The position numbers and the translations under genes were made by a program. The notes under the pieces were generated by a model. The model was not told the DNA's origin. It was given only the letters and a program-made list of their open reading frames with translations, and ran no database searches. 64,000 bases of DNA from Magnolia sinica (Eukaryota; Streptophyta; Magnoliopsida; Magnoliales; Magnoliaceae): contig NC_080591.1 in NCBI RefSeq assembly GCF_029962835.1, forward strand, positions 43,097,501 through 43,161,500, read 5' to 3'. Position 1 is the first letter of the stretch. Every line of letters starts with the position of its first letter. Below, piece by piece: positions 11,304 through 23,309 of the stretch.

Positions 11304-12747
11304 CGGTAGTAGTGGTCCCATAAGCTTGACGCCTCGAGACACCACCCTCCTCCGCCTGTTGGTCGTGAGCAGTTGTGGCCCCTCCAGGTTGGTGAGCCTC
11401 GTCTTGAGTTGGGGATGACTCTAAAATCATGACTTTTATCGTGGATTGTCCAAAGAGGACTTCCGTTGTCGATGCACCTAGAGAAACCCCTTGAACTACC
11501 CCAGTTCCCCCACTTTTATCTACCTCAGCCGACCTTGGCTATGCAGTGTCAAGCCCCTTTAGGCCAATCTCCAGTAGCGTTGGAGGACTCCCCTCGATGA
11601 GCCAAAGGAGGGGCATGAACCTTCTTAACTATCCTCCTCAGCTTCTCTAGCTCGGCCGTGGAGGGAATCTTAATCCTCTTTAAGGGGCAAGGACGATCTA
11701 CCATTTCTATAAAAAATTTACAAGGGTTAGACATGGAGAAATAAAGTCTGAGCATAAAAAGTCTAATAAAAATTTGACCAGCTACAATATACTTGTTGGC
11801 TTGACCATAGACATGCCAGCTTGATACAAGAACTAAGGAGTGATAAGCCTCCTCCAATTTCTCTTAGTAGCGCTTTGCATCTTCACATGATTGACTTGAC
11901 GAAGTTACAACAAAGTGAGCTTGGGATGATTCTGAGGAAGAGCTATAAAGAGGCACGACTAAAGTCAACAAAGGAGATCACAAAAATAATAAAAAAAAAT
12001 ACAAGGTTTGCAGCTCAACAAGTTCTGACCCGGGAAGGTAAATTCTGTGGGGAACTGGGATCATAGTCTAACCACCTCAGCCATTGTGGCCTCTCATTCT
12101 CGCGACGTAAAGAGCCATTTGTGCTTCCAGCCCTTGTTGGAGGACGAGTTGTTAGTAATGAGGGCCTAGCCCTTGTTCACCCAAGTAGAGAAATAGTACC
12201 AGCCCCAAATATCCTAGCCTTCACTCTTTACAAGTACAAGAGCTCATTTGTGGATAGCTTGGCATGTTCGAGCTTATGCCACATAATGAAAGTGTCAAAA
12301 ATGGCTCACCAGATGTTTGGGATCAACCGGCTTGGGGCGAGCCTAAGGCAATGGATGACCTCTCGCACGACAGGGTGGAGAGGTAGTCTCAGACAATATT
12401 ACAAGGCCATGAGATATATTTCCACATCTCCCTTGCGAGGATGGCTCAGATCTTCCTAAACTTCAGGAACTTGGAGCACCATGAAGTTAGAGATCTGGAA
12501 CTCTTACCTGATCTGGACTAGGTCTGCATCGTATAACATTGACCTAAAGGGACTGACGTTCGAAGATGACCCCTCAACAGACACTAGCTCCGATCGACCT
12601 TGTTAGGGCCGACACTACCTCCTCTTGATCTTCTATCACCAGAGATGGAACGCCTGAGGGTGCACCCAACCAGGAGTCCACACTTTTTGGGATGGACTCC
12701 CTGTGAAAGGCTCCAGACACAGACATTTTGCTGGAACCCTTCGACAT
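10440..12747 (-). pseudogene. Antisense gene relic of the Tat element (gypsy-type 'Transposase_28'-like plus coiled coil)
   Basis: On the minus strand an ATG at 12747 opens MSKGSSKMSVSGAFHRES and runs about 50 codons to a stop. Beyond it, in shifting frames, come WKHKWLF (about 12090) and nearby aromatic text resembling the plant 'putative gypsy type transposon' domain (PF04195, from memory). Next is a segment with MDRPCPL-like text (VDRPCPLKRIKIPSTAELEK, about 11650-11700) and a long Ala/Glu/Lys coiled coil (EARLAKVEAKLAEVEAFILA, about 10640-10700) ending in EEYFNISYR. Stops and frameshifts show it is dead; introns are possible. It lies between the Tat pol and LTR and reads against them, the position of additional antisense ORFs in Tat/Grande-type elements. 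A GA microsatellite (11251-11298) interrupts it. Confidence 0.7.
11241..11298. repeat. Poly-G / (GA)n tract
   Basis: Eight G followed by about 24 GA units, inside the antisense relic. It creates spurious Arg-Glu and Leu-Ser ORFs on the two strands. Confidence 0.95.
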
Positions 12748-12917
12748 CCCGAATAAGGAAGAAGAAAGAAAGACTGAGAGAATGGAGAAGGGCTAGAGGA
12801 CTAGCCGGAGAAGCAGAGAGAAGAGGAATTCTAACTACTGAAATCGCCTAATTCGGCAACAAGAGAAGGCAGGAGAGATGAATGAAGTAAACAAAGGGGT
12901 TTAGGGCACTCCCCTCC

Positions 12918-12971
12918 CTTATATATAGCCTTTTTGGTGGCAGCATTAAATGCATGCATTTAATGCTGCCA
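12918..12971 (-). promoter_or_regulatory. Antisense promoter: TATA box with adjacent 34-bp palindrome
   Basis: Reading leftward, a perfect 34-bp palindrome (12938-12971; half-site TGGCAGCATTAAATGCA) is followed eight bases on by GGCTATATATAAGGG (TATA core about 12918-12928). The ATG at 12747 lies about 170 bp further downstream. Spacing of TATA to a likely start near 12890 and then about 145 bases of leader suits a plant RNA polymerase II promoter for the antisense gene. Function is inferred; the palindrome is exact. Confidence 0.6.
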
Positions 12972-14499
12972 TCCGAAGAGGAACCTCAGTACACTCCTCC
13001 ATCCACATGGCGACCGAGTGTTCGTCAGTAGACCCCACTATCGAGGTAGAGACAGGTGTCTATCTACCATTCCCCCATAGATGAAGAGGTGCTCCACACA
13101 CACCTCCTCATATGACTCATCGTTATCATTACTGAATCCTCCACGATTCCCACATTTGCCACATTTTTCTCTTCCATTATAATGACTGGTGGCCCTATTC
13201 AAGCCAACCTCCCCTATGTGGGTCTTCATGCTTAGGCGTCAATCTAAGTCCATTTACTTCTTGAATGAGGATCAGGAAAGAGCTTGGCCTCAGATGCCGA
13301 CCATGACCTCTGCGACTAATCCAGGCACTAGTTATGAGTGGTGGCCTTAGTCGCTTAGTCAATATTTCACTATCTCGACCAAGGGACAACTATGGACGCC
13401 GACCTAATTATAAAACTTGACCCTGACCCTGATTATCAACTAAGCTTGGTCTGTAGGACCTCGACTAAGCAACTCAGAGGTCATCCTTGGTTATCGACCA
13501 CAATCTCCTTGAATGTTAAGCACTAGGAGATATCCGCTTCGTATATGGAAAAGATTACCTCCCTGAGATCTTCATTAAGAATCATGTCGAGATAAATGCC
13601 ATATATCCAGGGTGTAAGACCCGTGTCCTAGATCGTATCGTACCACAGGCTTCTGTGGTCCTCCCGGTCGAATTTCGGTAACCCCCGACATGTATCCGAC
13701 ATTTATGCGTGATCCTAAGCCGAGTCTTACATATTAAAGTCGGCTCGACTCGAAACTTATACCCTAGCGACCACACCATTGCCGCGGTTCCAATACCATG
13801 ACTCGCACACCGATCCGATACCCAGGTCAGGAGATGTGGGCTGGCGTTCATTCCAAAGAAACACCACGCATTGCGAATTTCGAGAGAATCTCTACGACAC
13901 ATCACATCAAATTAAGTCAAGTACACCACCCTTACCCTATGCCACCTCACCCTATCCCAAGTACAAACACCCACTCCCTCTTTTCCACAAGTCAACTCTC
14001 TCTCTCCCTACCCATCCGTCTTTTACCAAAATTTCAAGCAAACCCATACCTCTCTATCCCCTTCCTTACAACACCCATTACACTTATCCCATATAAATCC
14101 ATCATTCCTCTATTTCTCTCTCATTCTCTAAGTAATCTCCTAACTCCCATGAGAGCTTCTAACGTCCAAGCTCTCTCTCCTAAAAACAAGTGTGGCCCAC
14201 TTTCCAACCCTCTCATCTCCCATCTCAACTATTCATCCTTCATCAACCTCTATTAAAATTAAAGGCACGGAGCATACGAGTCCAAGGAGCTAAAGAAGAA
14301 GGCTGATAGGTAGGTGATCTTTGGTTTCTACCGTAGATTTCATGATTGGAGGGCCCACAATCAATGGGACGCACTTGATGTATGCATTGTAATAAGGGAG
14401 GGCCCATAGTAGCGGGGTCCCTCCCCTCCACCACTCGTTTCTTTCTCTCTCTCCCTCTCTTTTTGGTTGATGGCCCACCATCATGATGCATGAGTTTTA

Positions 14500-14803
14500 T
14501 CCGCACTATCCATCTAGTGGGCCAACCCGCTATCCATGAATGGACTCACCTTGCTGCCCATTTTTGGGCTGGCATGGATGAAGAAAAATATAAATATCAG
14601 CTTTGATCCAGTAGGTGGCCACACTGGCATGGACCCTACCTTAATGTTTATGTCTTACCAGGCCAGGTCGTCCATCAGTGGGCTCGATCTGATTGGGGCT
14701 TAGCTGCTGGGGCCGGCATGTCCAGCCTCCAGCACTCCTATTTGAAGGAAAACACAAATATCGTATTGATCTAAAACGTGTGGCCCACCCGCATGGGACC
14801 ACC

Positions 14804-14865
<62 letters not shown>

Positions 14866-15690
14866 CCAAATTCCATGAGGATATCCATTGATGGGAATAT
14901 AGGATGATCCAATCTATTTTCTGGTATATACCAGATGTATGTGTTTCATCCTTTCCATCCACCGTCCAGTGGATTGGACGGTGGATAACCCACCTAAGGT
15001 ATGGATTTTATCCATCACCGTCCATCCATTTTGGTAGGGTGGGACCCATCCCACACGTGCTGCACGTGTGGGGGTGGGGCCCATAATGATGTAGTTTGTA
15101 TCCACACCGTCCATTTAAGGACAGTGCCAAGTGGTGTCGCGCGTGATGTATGGGTCTTATTACACCGTCCAGCGTGCTGGACAGTGAGACCCACCTCTGA
15201 TGCATCTATTACATCCTGACCATCCATCTGGGTCTGATCATGCGGTTATTGTTATAATCCAAATCGTCCATCTATTTGGACAGCAGCTGTGTGGGCCTGA
15301 CATGCGGTAAGTGCTAATCCAAACCGTCCCTCAAATCAGTGAGCTCATCTTAAGGCTTGAGATTAAAAATGAGGTAGATCTATTAGGTGGACCACATTGT
15401 AAAAAACAGTGGAGGATTAAATGCTTACCATTGAAACCGTTTTGGGGATCATAGGTTCTGGATCAATATGATATTTGTTTTTCCTATTGGTTCAGGTCTT
15501 TGTGACCATATGAACAGATTGGATGGAAAATAAACATTATAGTGGGCCCTGGTAATTTTTTGGGGTGGAAATCATTATCACCACTATTATTTGTGATATG
15601 GTCTAGTTGATCTCTTGATATGATTCATTTTTTGGATAATACTCTAAATTGATCTCTAACAATAAATGAATGGTGTAGTGGTATGGCCTG
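14500..15690. repeat. GGGCCCACC-type repeat block in LTR L1
   Basis: Repeated CACCGTCCATCCA, GTGGGCCCA, TGGACGGTG and TTTATCCA words on both strands. The segment 15360-15660 (GTGGACCACATTGTAAAAAA ... ATAAACATTATAGTGGGCCC) recurs at 25920-26200 and, partly, at 47930-48060 and 48240-48420. Confidence 0.6.
14805..14861. repeat. (AT)n microsatellite
   Basis: About 28 AT units inside L1. Confidence 0.95.
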
Positions 15691-15692
15691 TT

Positions 15693-16260
15693 AATGTGGC
15701 CCATATGATGTATTTTGGGCCCATTCATTGAGGCCTGATGCAATGTATTTGTGGCCCATTTGGTGAGGCCCAATGTAATGTATTTAGGGCCCATTTGGTG
15801 AGGCCCGTTGTGATGTATTTAGGGCCCATTTGACAAGGTCCGATGTGATGTATAAGAGGCCCTTGTATGAGGCCCAATATGATGTATTCGGGGCCCATGG
15901 GTTGGGAGTCATTGAGATGTATTTGGGGCCCATGGGTTGAGGCCCATTGCGATGTATTTGGGGCCCACGGGGTAAGGCCCATTGTGATGTATTTGGAGCC
16001 CACGGGGTAAGGCCCATTGTGATGTATTTGGAGCCCATGGGTAGAGGCCCATTGTGATATATTTAAGGCCCATGGGATGTGGCCTTTGTAATGTATATTA
16101 GGCCCGTGTCAGAGGCCTATTGTGATGTATATGTAGCCCACCTGATGTATGTGAGGCTCTTATATGAGGCCGTGGGCCTGCTATATTATGCTCGACTTGA
16201 GTGAGGCCCATGGTGTTGTATATTATGCCCTTTGTGAGGCCATGAGTCTATTATACGATT
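15693..16260 (+). repeat. 35-bp minisatellite in L1, about 16 units
   Basis: Units of about 35 bp read GATGTATTTGGGGCCCATGG plus GGTGAGGCCCATTGT, diverging toward both ends. Because 35 is not a multiple of three, it produces overlapping pseudo-ORFs of the MGPKYIT type. The homologous array in L2 (about 48430-48690) is shorter. Confidence 0.9.
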
Positions 16261-17882
16261 GGCCCTATGAGCGTCATTCCTTCGGAGCAATGTTAGTTAA
16301 AGGTCCACATTGATGGGCAATGATGGTTGGACGTCCATATTGTGACCTTCCCTTAGGCCTTGTTATGCCCTTCCTCATCATTCTCTAGCGGGTTAACCCA
16401 ATCGCTTCAGCCCCGTTGATTTTAATTGATCCATCATCGCCCGTCCATCTATGGACCCTGCCTTATGTCAAGGTTAGTTATTGATTGTCGATACCAGCTA
16501 CCATTGACGATTATGAGTTTGTGATAGCATAGCATCATGATACATGTTGAAACGCATCATCTGTATGTTTGTTATCAGATGTGATTGACCATTGCATATG
16601 TCATAGTGTAGGTGGCTTACGGGACTCCCTGATAAGCGGAGTTATCCCACATGAGTGCACGGTATGCATAGGATTGATACATGATTGGATTGCGTGACTC
16701 ATGCACTTTGCATTTGTGTGATTGTGATTACTATACGCCCTAGCGACATCAGGGCTATCGCCTCCACAGGCACATCATAGATGGCAAGATCGGACACCGA
16801 AAATGTTGTTACTAGCATTGGGGTGCCATAGATGTCCATAGGTGAAAATCTTTAAACCCGATGGTACCAGAGGATGACTCTAACATTAAGACCAAGTGGA
16901 TACATGAGCACACGAGGGCTGAATACCAGGAGGCTGCATCTCCTACTATGTCATGGTCGGTTGAAAAGGGGTGTGGCCTTACCCGCCCGAGGTTAAGTGG
17001 TATTGCTAGGCTGAGTTTGACCAGCTCATGAATGGGTCCACTATTGACGTGCCGGATAGGTATTGGCAGACTATTAGTCAGGTGGATAGTGAGGTTTCTT
17101 ACACTTACTTGGACTGTGCGCCTGGGAAAGGGGCAGTGCCATTTAGAGTGTACTAAACTCCGATAAATATCCAGAATGAGAACTGTACTGATATTTGATG
17201 CTCTAATGATGAGCTGCATTGATATGTGGATTTGGATGAGGATTGGCATGCTTGAGTTGCATCTCGCATCGCATGGTCTTGATATGGCCAATAACATTCA
17301 TATCTTGCACGGCATAGCCTTGGTACAACTAATTGCATTCATGTACTCATTAATATGATTCCACATTACTCTAATATTGCATTCTAAGCACGCTCATATT
17401 GCACACACACTTACACCGCCCTCTAAGCTTTCTATAAGCTTATGCACGATTGATGCGTGCAGGCGATGTCAGGACGTAATCGTAGCCTCGGAGCAATGGG
17501 AGCGTGCTGTCGAGCTTCAGGAGCTTCCATTATTATCTTGTATTTCCCTTCATATGCATTGTACTTAAAGTTTTTTATTATAGTGGATTTTGTGATGGTG
17601 TTCTTGTGGTTATTGTTCGTGGGTTATGCTTATGGTTATGCTCATTAAGAATAAAAATCATGTTAGAAATCCTCCTTGTAGAATCCTAGGATTGGAACCT
17701 AGTGTATGGGTGTCTAGAGCCGAGAATGGGGTACTACAGAGGTTGTCGGTGCCGGATTCAACAATCGAAAATTTTTTTAGCCCGGTTTCCGAGTTTGGGG
17801 TGTGACACAGGGGAAGATCCCTTGTATGAAATGTATCTACACTGTAGACTCATTGTCATTCACTAAAGAGGTCATGAAAGGT

Positions 17883-17890
17883 TATAAATA
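17883..17890 (+). promoter_or_regulatory. TATA box of the Tat LTR
   Basis: TATAAATA in the context GAAAGGT-TATAAATA-AGAACCC, about 185 bp before the inferred LTR end. Confidence 0.65.
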
Positions 17891-18069
17891 AGAACCCTAC
17901 CTCATAGGAGAAGGTAAGCACTATTTCCCTAATTCGACAAGAACTAGAGTGCACTTATTCTAACTTAGGCATCGGAGGGTCCCCAGCTACAACCATGACC
18001 CCCATTGTCATTTGGTTTTACAGGTACACGATGGGCTCGCAAGGATGACCAGATCTTAGCATCAACAAA

Positions 18070-19540
18070 AGAGATGTTTAGTGGATGGCCATTAAAGGTG
18101 AGGCCCACCATATTATTGGTTTTAATCCCTTAATGGAGGCCCCTATTTACATGACCGAACTTTGAAACAAGCATCATTAAATTAAAGCTATTTACTTCTA
18201 CATAAACAATATATATTATAATTAAGTGAAAAATGCAATTAGTTGAAAATGAAAGAAATGCAAATTATTAATCTACTGGTTACTGCCTCTTCTACGCCGT
18301 ACATCTATTTGACAGGTTCATTTTAGCGCATGATCTCAAAAGTAAAGTATATCCAAAGTTCAAATGGACTACACTAGGAAATAGTGTATTGAACACCTAT
18401 TATTGAAAACTTCTTAGGGTCATAAGTTTTGTATTTTTTGGCATTATTTTCAGTACTAGGTGTGCGGGAGTGCTAGAATTGAAATTGCAACTTCAATTCA
18501 AATCGAATAACAATGAACCCAAGTGCCAAGATAGGCAGACACTTAGTGTATGACCGAGATCTAGTGAGATCGGTCGCCTATTTAGCCACTCGCTCAATGT
18601 GTAAAAATGGATCTGGCAATATTCAGAGGATGGGGTTCATTTTATGATGATGGGTTACTGAATCCAACGTGTGAGCGTAAACTCAAATTACAGCTAAAGA
18701 TTATCAACTACTTCGTTAACGCTACATATTACACTATGGAATGTAAACAATAAGTTGAAAAGTAAAAGATTGCACTATGGAATGTAATTTGCTTGACATG
18801 AAAAGTAAAGGATTACACTATGGAATGTAATTTGAATGATAATTTGAAATAATAATTGAAAGATAATTGATTGGTTTGAATATGTTGGTATGAGACGGCT
18901 TTTCTTGCTGAATTCCTTTGCTATTTATAGCCTTTATTTTTCCATCTAAATCCTTCCCACATTTTGATGGTTATCATAACCGCTCGCCACCAGTTTGAAC
19001 TTTTTTGCTTCTCCTCTTGCCACCTGTCCTGTAACCACTTTCACACAATTGCTCTTCATTGGCCGCTTAAGCAATACACGACACCATCTAATATGCTACT
19101 TCTGCGACTATTGAAAAATATTCTCTGTACATATCTGTAGATCTTCAAATACACTATGTGGACCGTATAGATCACATGTAGTTCCCCCTGATTGGTTCTC
19201 ACAGGGAATGCGATAATAGGGATGAACATTGCCCTCGACATTGCTTTGCCTTTAGAAAAAGATGAAAGTGTTGTGCGACCCCTCATAAATGTAGCATTTA
19301 TTGCCTACACATGTCAGTAGGGCATTAACCGATTTCGGCCTACTCATCGCAACTCGTTAGCGATGGCTTCACTGGGATGAACCCTGTGCTAATGTGTGTA
19401 CTTACATTGTTTCTAACAAAACTATAATGATGCCCTAATAAATACTTCACTCTATTAGTCGATATAAGCGTCATTTTGAATTCTTTTCCCTCTTACACTT
19501 TCATTCCTTACTCTTCTTCTCCAATAGCCATCTATCCAGG
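18070..19540. other. Unassigned relic DNA between the Tat LTR and the Athila-like gag
   Basis: No gene is visible. 18100-18460 contains a decayed GGGCCCACC-type repeat (GAGGCCCACCAT; CATCTATTTGACAGGTTCAT; AGTGTATTGAACACC). 18716-18840 holds a degenerate tandem repeat of a unit with ATTACACTATGGAATGTAA (two and a half copies). The rest is AT-rich. It is probably 5' sequence of the Athila-like element plus older insertions. Confidence 0.4.
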
Positions 19541-19829
19541 CTTCTCACACAAAACGAATATCTTAAGGAAAACAATTATGAATTTTGTGCAAAAAGAGGA
19601 TGAGACCTTCCAATGTTGTGAGCGATTTAAGGATCTCATAAATTCATGTCCACAACATGGCTATGAAACATGGCAGATAATGAGCTTTTTCTATAAAGGA
19701 TTAACCTCATCCATGCACCAATTTGTAGAGCTGATGTGTAATGGGGAATTCATGAACAAGGAAGCCGACGATGCGTGGGATTATTTTGATAAACTTTCTG
19801 AAAATGTGCAATCATGGGATCACTACTAG
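19541..19829 (+). pseudogene. Athila-like Ty3/gypsy gag, 5' part (interrupted by CACTA)
   Basis: The frame contains FVQKEDETFQCCERFKDLIN, then TWQIMSFFYKGL and CNGEFMNKEADDAWDYFD, matching the retrotransposon gag core (ERFKDL, FYxGL, GEF/Y, WDYF). It stops at SW-D where the CACTA element begins at 19821. The frame resumes at 33190 after the GAT duplication. The N-terminal third of gag is missing. The class (Athila or a close non-chromodomain gypsy group) is judged from memory of the wording. Confidence 0.8.
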
Positions 19830-19844
19830 AAAAAGGGGCAAAGG

Positions 19845-20110
19845 GTACGGATAAAAACCATAGCTAAAGACCTATGGCTATAGTTATTGTCCGTAGCACG
19901 ACTGTAGTCGTAGGTGGAGTAACCATAGGTCAAAAAGCTATGGCTACGGATTTAATCCGTAGCCATATACACTAATAGCTACGGATTAAATCCGTAGCTA
20001 TACTCTCTGTAGCAAAATCTACATACAACTATGGATAATATTTGTAGCCAAAAGTATGACTATATCCTTAGCTATTGGCCAAAGTGAAAAATGGCTACGG
20101 TGTTTAGATC
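19845..20110. repeat. Left subterminal repeats of the CACTA element
   Basis: Several copies of GCTACGGATTAAATCCGTAG and shorter variants (GGCTATAGTTATTGTCCGTA, AGCTATGGCTACGG) in both orientations. Such subterminal arrays bind transposase in CACTA elements. Confidence 0.8.
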
Positions 20111-20340
20111 TAAGGCTATAGTTATTAGTCGTAGCTAGCTTCTATTTTTTTTTTAAAAAAAAATAATGGCTTACCATTGCTAGTGCATGCCTTGATAGAT
20201 TAACTCATCTAAAATTTTTGAATTCAATAATAAAAGAAACATGCACAACTTTCATGAATTAGATCATCCAAGTTATTCCCAACTGTATGAAATTCTATAC
20301 TGAGCAACACAAAACTAAAATGGTTGTGACACAACATTCC

Positions 20341-20470
20341 TGAAATATAACATTTTCCGTTAGCTTTCTTTGTATTTTTATCATTATCTTATAAAAAATG
20401 CATGTCAAAGCCACTTGAAATATAACATTTTCCCTGAGCTTTCTTTGTATTTTCATCATTTTCATCTAGC
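20341..20470. repeat. 77-bp tandem duplication, decayed
   Basis: TGAAATATAACATTTTCC followed by AGCTTTCTTTGTATTTT occurs at 20341 and again at 20418. Confidence 0.7.
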
Positions 20471-21089
20471 ATTGTACATATAATACCTTGTTAGAAAAAG
20501 ACACCCCCAAATTCCAAAATGCAGAAGCCCAATATAAAGGAAGAGAATAAAAAACAAGAAAAAAGTGCAGATTGATCAAAACAATAGACAATTTGTAAAA
20601 TTCACAATCCATAAGCACCTAATTAGAATTGAAGTAACAGGATAAGGAAGCATCCCAAAAAGATAAACATACCATCAACCATGCCTCTATATTTTATTGA
20701 TATTTCACCACTGTCAAGATCTCTAAATTATAAACCATGATATAGCTAAAAAAAAAAAAAAAAAAACTCACACAGAACTTCATGGGTGGTCAGCCACTTT
20801 TTTCGGGTCTCTAATAAGCTGGTGTCATACATAACTTCTAGCATGCCATAGGCTAGTGTCGGCCAAAAAGGAAAGATTTTGTGGAAGTTGTCCCTTCTAG
20901 CGGGGTTGTGGTCCATTTAGGCAGAGAGAAATGATAGACGCTTTCATAATTAACATAGGTTGCTAGACGAGGTGTTTAGAAAGGCAAGGTTGGTATCATT
21001 TCGGGTAAGAGGGCAGGCATCCCGTCCACATTTCACAATCATTTCAAATAGGCGCTAATATCATGCAATATGCTGATGAAACAACATGT

Positions 21090-21360
21090 GATAAAGATAT
21101 TGGCAGTTGGCCCCATTTCCTCTGTAAAGAGCTTGGATCGAGGACTGTTTTTCCATTAAGATTCAACAGAGGCGGTGAAGGAGTAGCAGGAGTAGGTAGA
21201 CCCAAACCTGGTAGATCATTAATGCCTGAGCTGGTTTGTGGTGCGTAAGTTGGTAAAGTGGAGCTTAAATATGCTGTTAGAGATGGCATCTGCATATTGG
21301 CCAGAGATGTAGAGGAAGCATCAAAGTCATGAGCACTGTATGCAGAATCGTTATTGCTAG
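21090..21360 (-). pseudogene. Captured gene fragment, adaptin-ear-like linker (TASH3-like?)
   Basis: One open minus-strand frame reads a Ser/Pro/Thr-rich linker (SSGINDLPGLGLPTPATPSP) followed by VLDPSSLQRKWGQLPISLS, then decays. The DPSSLQRKWGQLP pattern resembles the start of an adaptin appendage-type domain. I think of the plant TPLATE-complex subunit TASH3, but this is from memory. Downstream bases to about 20850 contain no continued frame. The composition (ordered, low-bias coding) is unlike surrounding AT-rich DNA, and its strand matches the other captured pieces. Confidence 0.5.
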
Positions 21361-22129
21361 GAACTCTAATTTCTTCCTTCAGTTAGATGCGTAAAAGCCA
21401 CTAGTAGAACAAGTGTCTATCATGAACATCCTACAATAAACCAGTTTATTAGTAGAAGATTTGTGTATAAATAATAATGCATGAACTCTTCGTTCTTAGT
21501 AGCTGCATGTAGAATCTGATGGAAGACTCAGAAAACTACAAATTTCTAAGAACAGGACATCAAGATATCAGTCCCTTCTTACTAAAATTGAAAACAAAAA
21601 ACTCAACATTTCAAGGATCTCGTGCAGCTTGAATCCAGATTCCAGGTTGTGAAGTTAAGAAGCATCTAAGAGGGAAAAAACATTTAAGGCTGCATTTGGA
21701 TGCATAAGTGAACATAATTAGAAACATTCAGTTTAATCAAGAGAATTACAAAATGAAAATCTGTAGCATTCTAAGTCAAGAAATAGCCCTCATGTTAATG
21801 GAAAGCAGCAATTCCCTAAAATCTAAAGAAAATCCAGAGACACCCATCTCTCCAAATCAACAAAACACACATTCATAAAAGGAGAAGAAAATTTTGAAAA
21901 AAAAAAAAAAAATTTAAGAAGAATCAAAAGGAAAACCCAATTAAATGAACAGATCCAGGGAAGTTTATTCAATTAAGAATCCAAAGCTAACCATTTATCA
22001 ACTTCAGCAATAACATGTTGAGATTGAACTTACCATCAACATTCAGCAACAAGAAAATGACAACAAAGATCAAAAGGCACCAACTGCAATGAAAGTGAAT
22101 TGAAAGGAAACAGAATTTCAGAACAAAAG

Positions 22130-22150
22130 AAGAAGAAGAAGAAGAAGCAT
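22130..22150. repeat. (GAA)n tract
   Basis: Seven GAA units (AGAAGAAGAA...), inside otherwise featureless AT-rich CACTA sequence. Confidence 0.85.
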
Positions 22151-23309
22151 TCATCCTCAAGTACATATGCCAAATCAATAAGACCCCATCCTAAAAAAAT
22201 TAAATTACATAAAAATAAAACTGCCAGTTTGGGAAAAAGGTAGACATGCATGTTCACCATCCAAAATGAGAATGCAACGGTACCCTACACCCTTTTCAAA
22301 ATCTAATTCAAGTCCACCGAAAAGATAAAAGGTCGCATATAGAAAGGTTTTCTAGGCTTGGACCAATGGAGAACCTGCTACATACAGAAAATGCATGCAT
22401 GCATCATCTGATTATTTCACACCTATGAACTCTATGTAGAGGAATTATGTGATCTTGAGCTTCAGGAAATGTATAATTTGTTATCATTTCTTGCAAATCA
22501 AACACAACATTCATAGAACAAATCAAAATTTTCAGTCAAAAGGAGAATAGTTAAAAGAGGCTAGAAATCCATCTTCACATTTTGACTTGAACCCAAGGTC
22601 TTGCATAAGCATGAAATGCCCAAGAACTAAGGCAAATGGGTACACATACTGCATGTCGACATTGTGTAGGACTTCAACATGGATGTTCCCCACCTTAACT
22701 GATTAAAACTTATAAGCAAAACAATAATAGAATTATTTTACGTGGTGCGAAGGATTTTAAAATTCACCATAACCTTTTCACATAGACTCATGCAAATCTT
22801 CATTCCATAACTTTTAGTCGTCACGCTTGAAGCACATGAGTAGAAAAATAATCTAAAAAAGAAACGTGTAAAGTCATGGCTCTAGCAACCGATACATGCT
22901 ACTTTTTGAAATGTTGCACAAAACAAAACCAAATTTAATCTGAGCCTATTAAAGTAAAAAACTAAAATGAGAAAATTAGTAATAACAGTGACTTTATTTT
23001 TCTGACAAGACAACAACTAAGATATATGGTAGACATGCATAAAAAAATAAGTGTCTTCAAAGAAAGACTAGTCAATGGATTGGCAAGTTCATTGGTTTGG
23101 TCAAACCAGACTATACAAGATCACCAAAAAATAAGTTTGCATGGACCAAAAAGTTAGAGAAAGAAAAATAAAAGGTCATCTCTATTAATTCAATGATGCA
23201 TAAGCAACATCTTTTACCATGCTTTAAGTAATAGTTATCTAAAGTGGAAGCATGTACACATGCAAAGACTTCTGTCACCAAAATGATTTAAAGAAAGTTT
23301 CTGGTTTAC

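Larger units (their letters stand above)
13613..17807 (+). mobile_element. Giant solo LTR L1 (4.2 kb), Tekay-type
   Basis: Starts TGTAAGACCCGTGTCCTAG and ends GAGTTTGGGGTGTGACA. The perfect 5-bp duplication CAGGG flanks it (13608-13612 and 17808-17812), with no internal element sequence. It is homologous to L2 (46133-50150) along its length and, at its start, to the 3' LTR of the chromovirus at 54601 (shared ATTGTGACCGC / CGCGGTTCC region). It contains a (TA)n tract, GGGCCCACC blocks and a 35-bp minisatellite. No gene is seen. Confidence 0.92.
12972..18069 (+). mobile_element. LTR region of the Tat element, split by solo LTR L1
   Basis: Parts 12972-13607 and 17813-18069 read as one LTR once L1 is removed. 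The right part has GATCCCTTGTATG, a TATA box (17883-17890), then TATTCTAACTTAGGCATCGG followed by GGGTCCCC, wording I associate with the R/U5 of Tat LTRs, and ends near TAGCATCAACA at 18069. The left end is not resolved: no clear polypurine tract plus TG start was found between 12972 and 13450. Position after pol and the antisense gene makes it the 3' LTR. Confidence 0.55.

Noticed and set aside
11227..11430. Arg-Glu and Leu-Ser repeat proteins
   Set aside because: Translations of the (GA)n tract on the two strands.
15603..16038. Staggered ORFs reading MGPKYITxGLT repeats
   Set aside because: Produced by the 35-bp minisatellite in all frames; no start context, no conservation, and the unit length is not a codon multiple.
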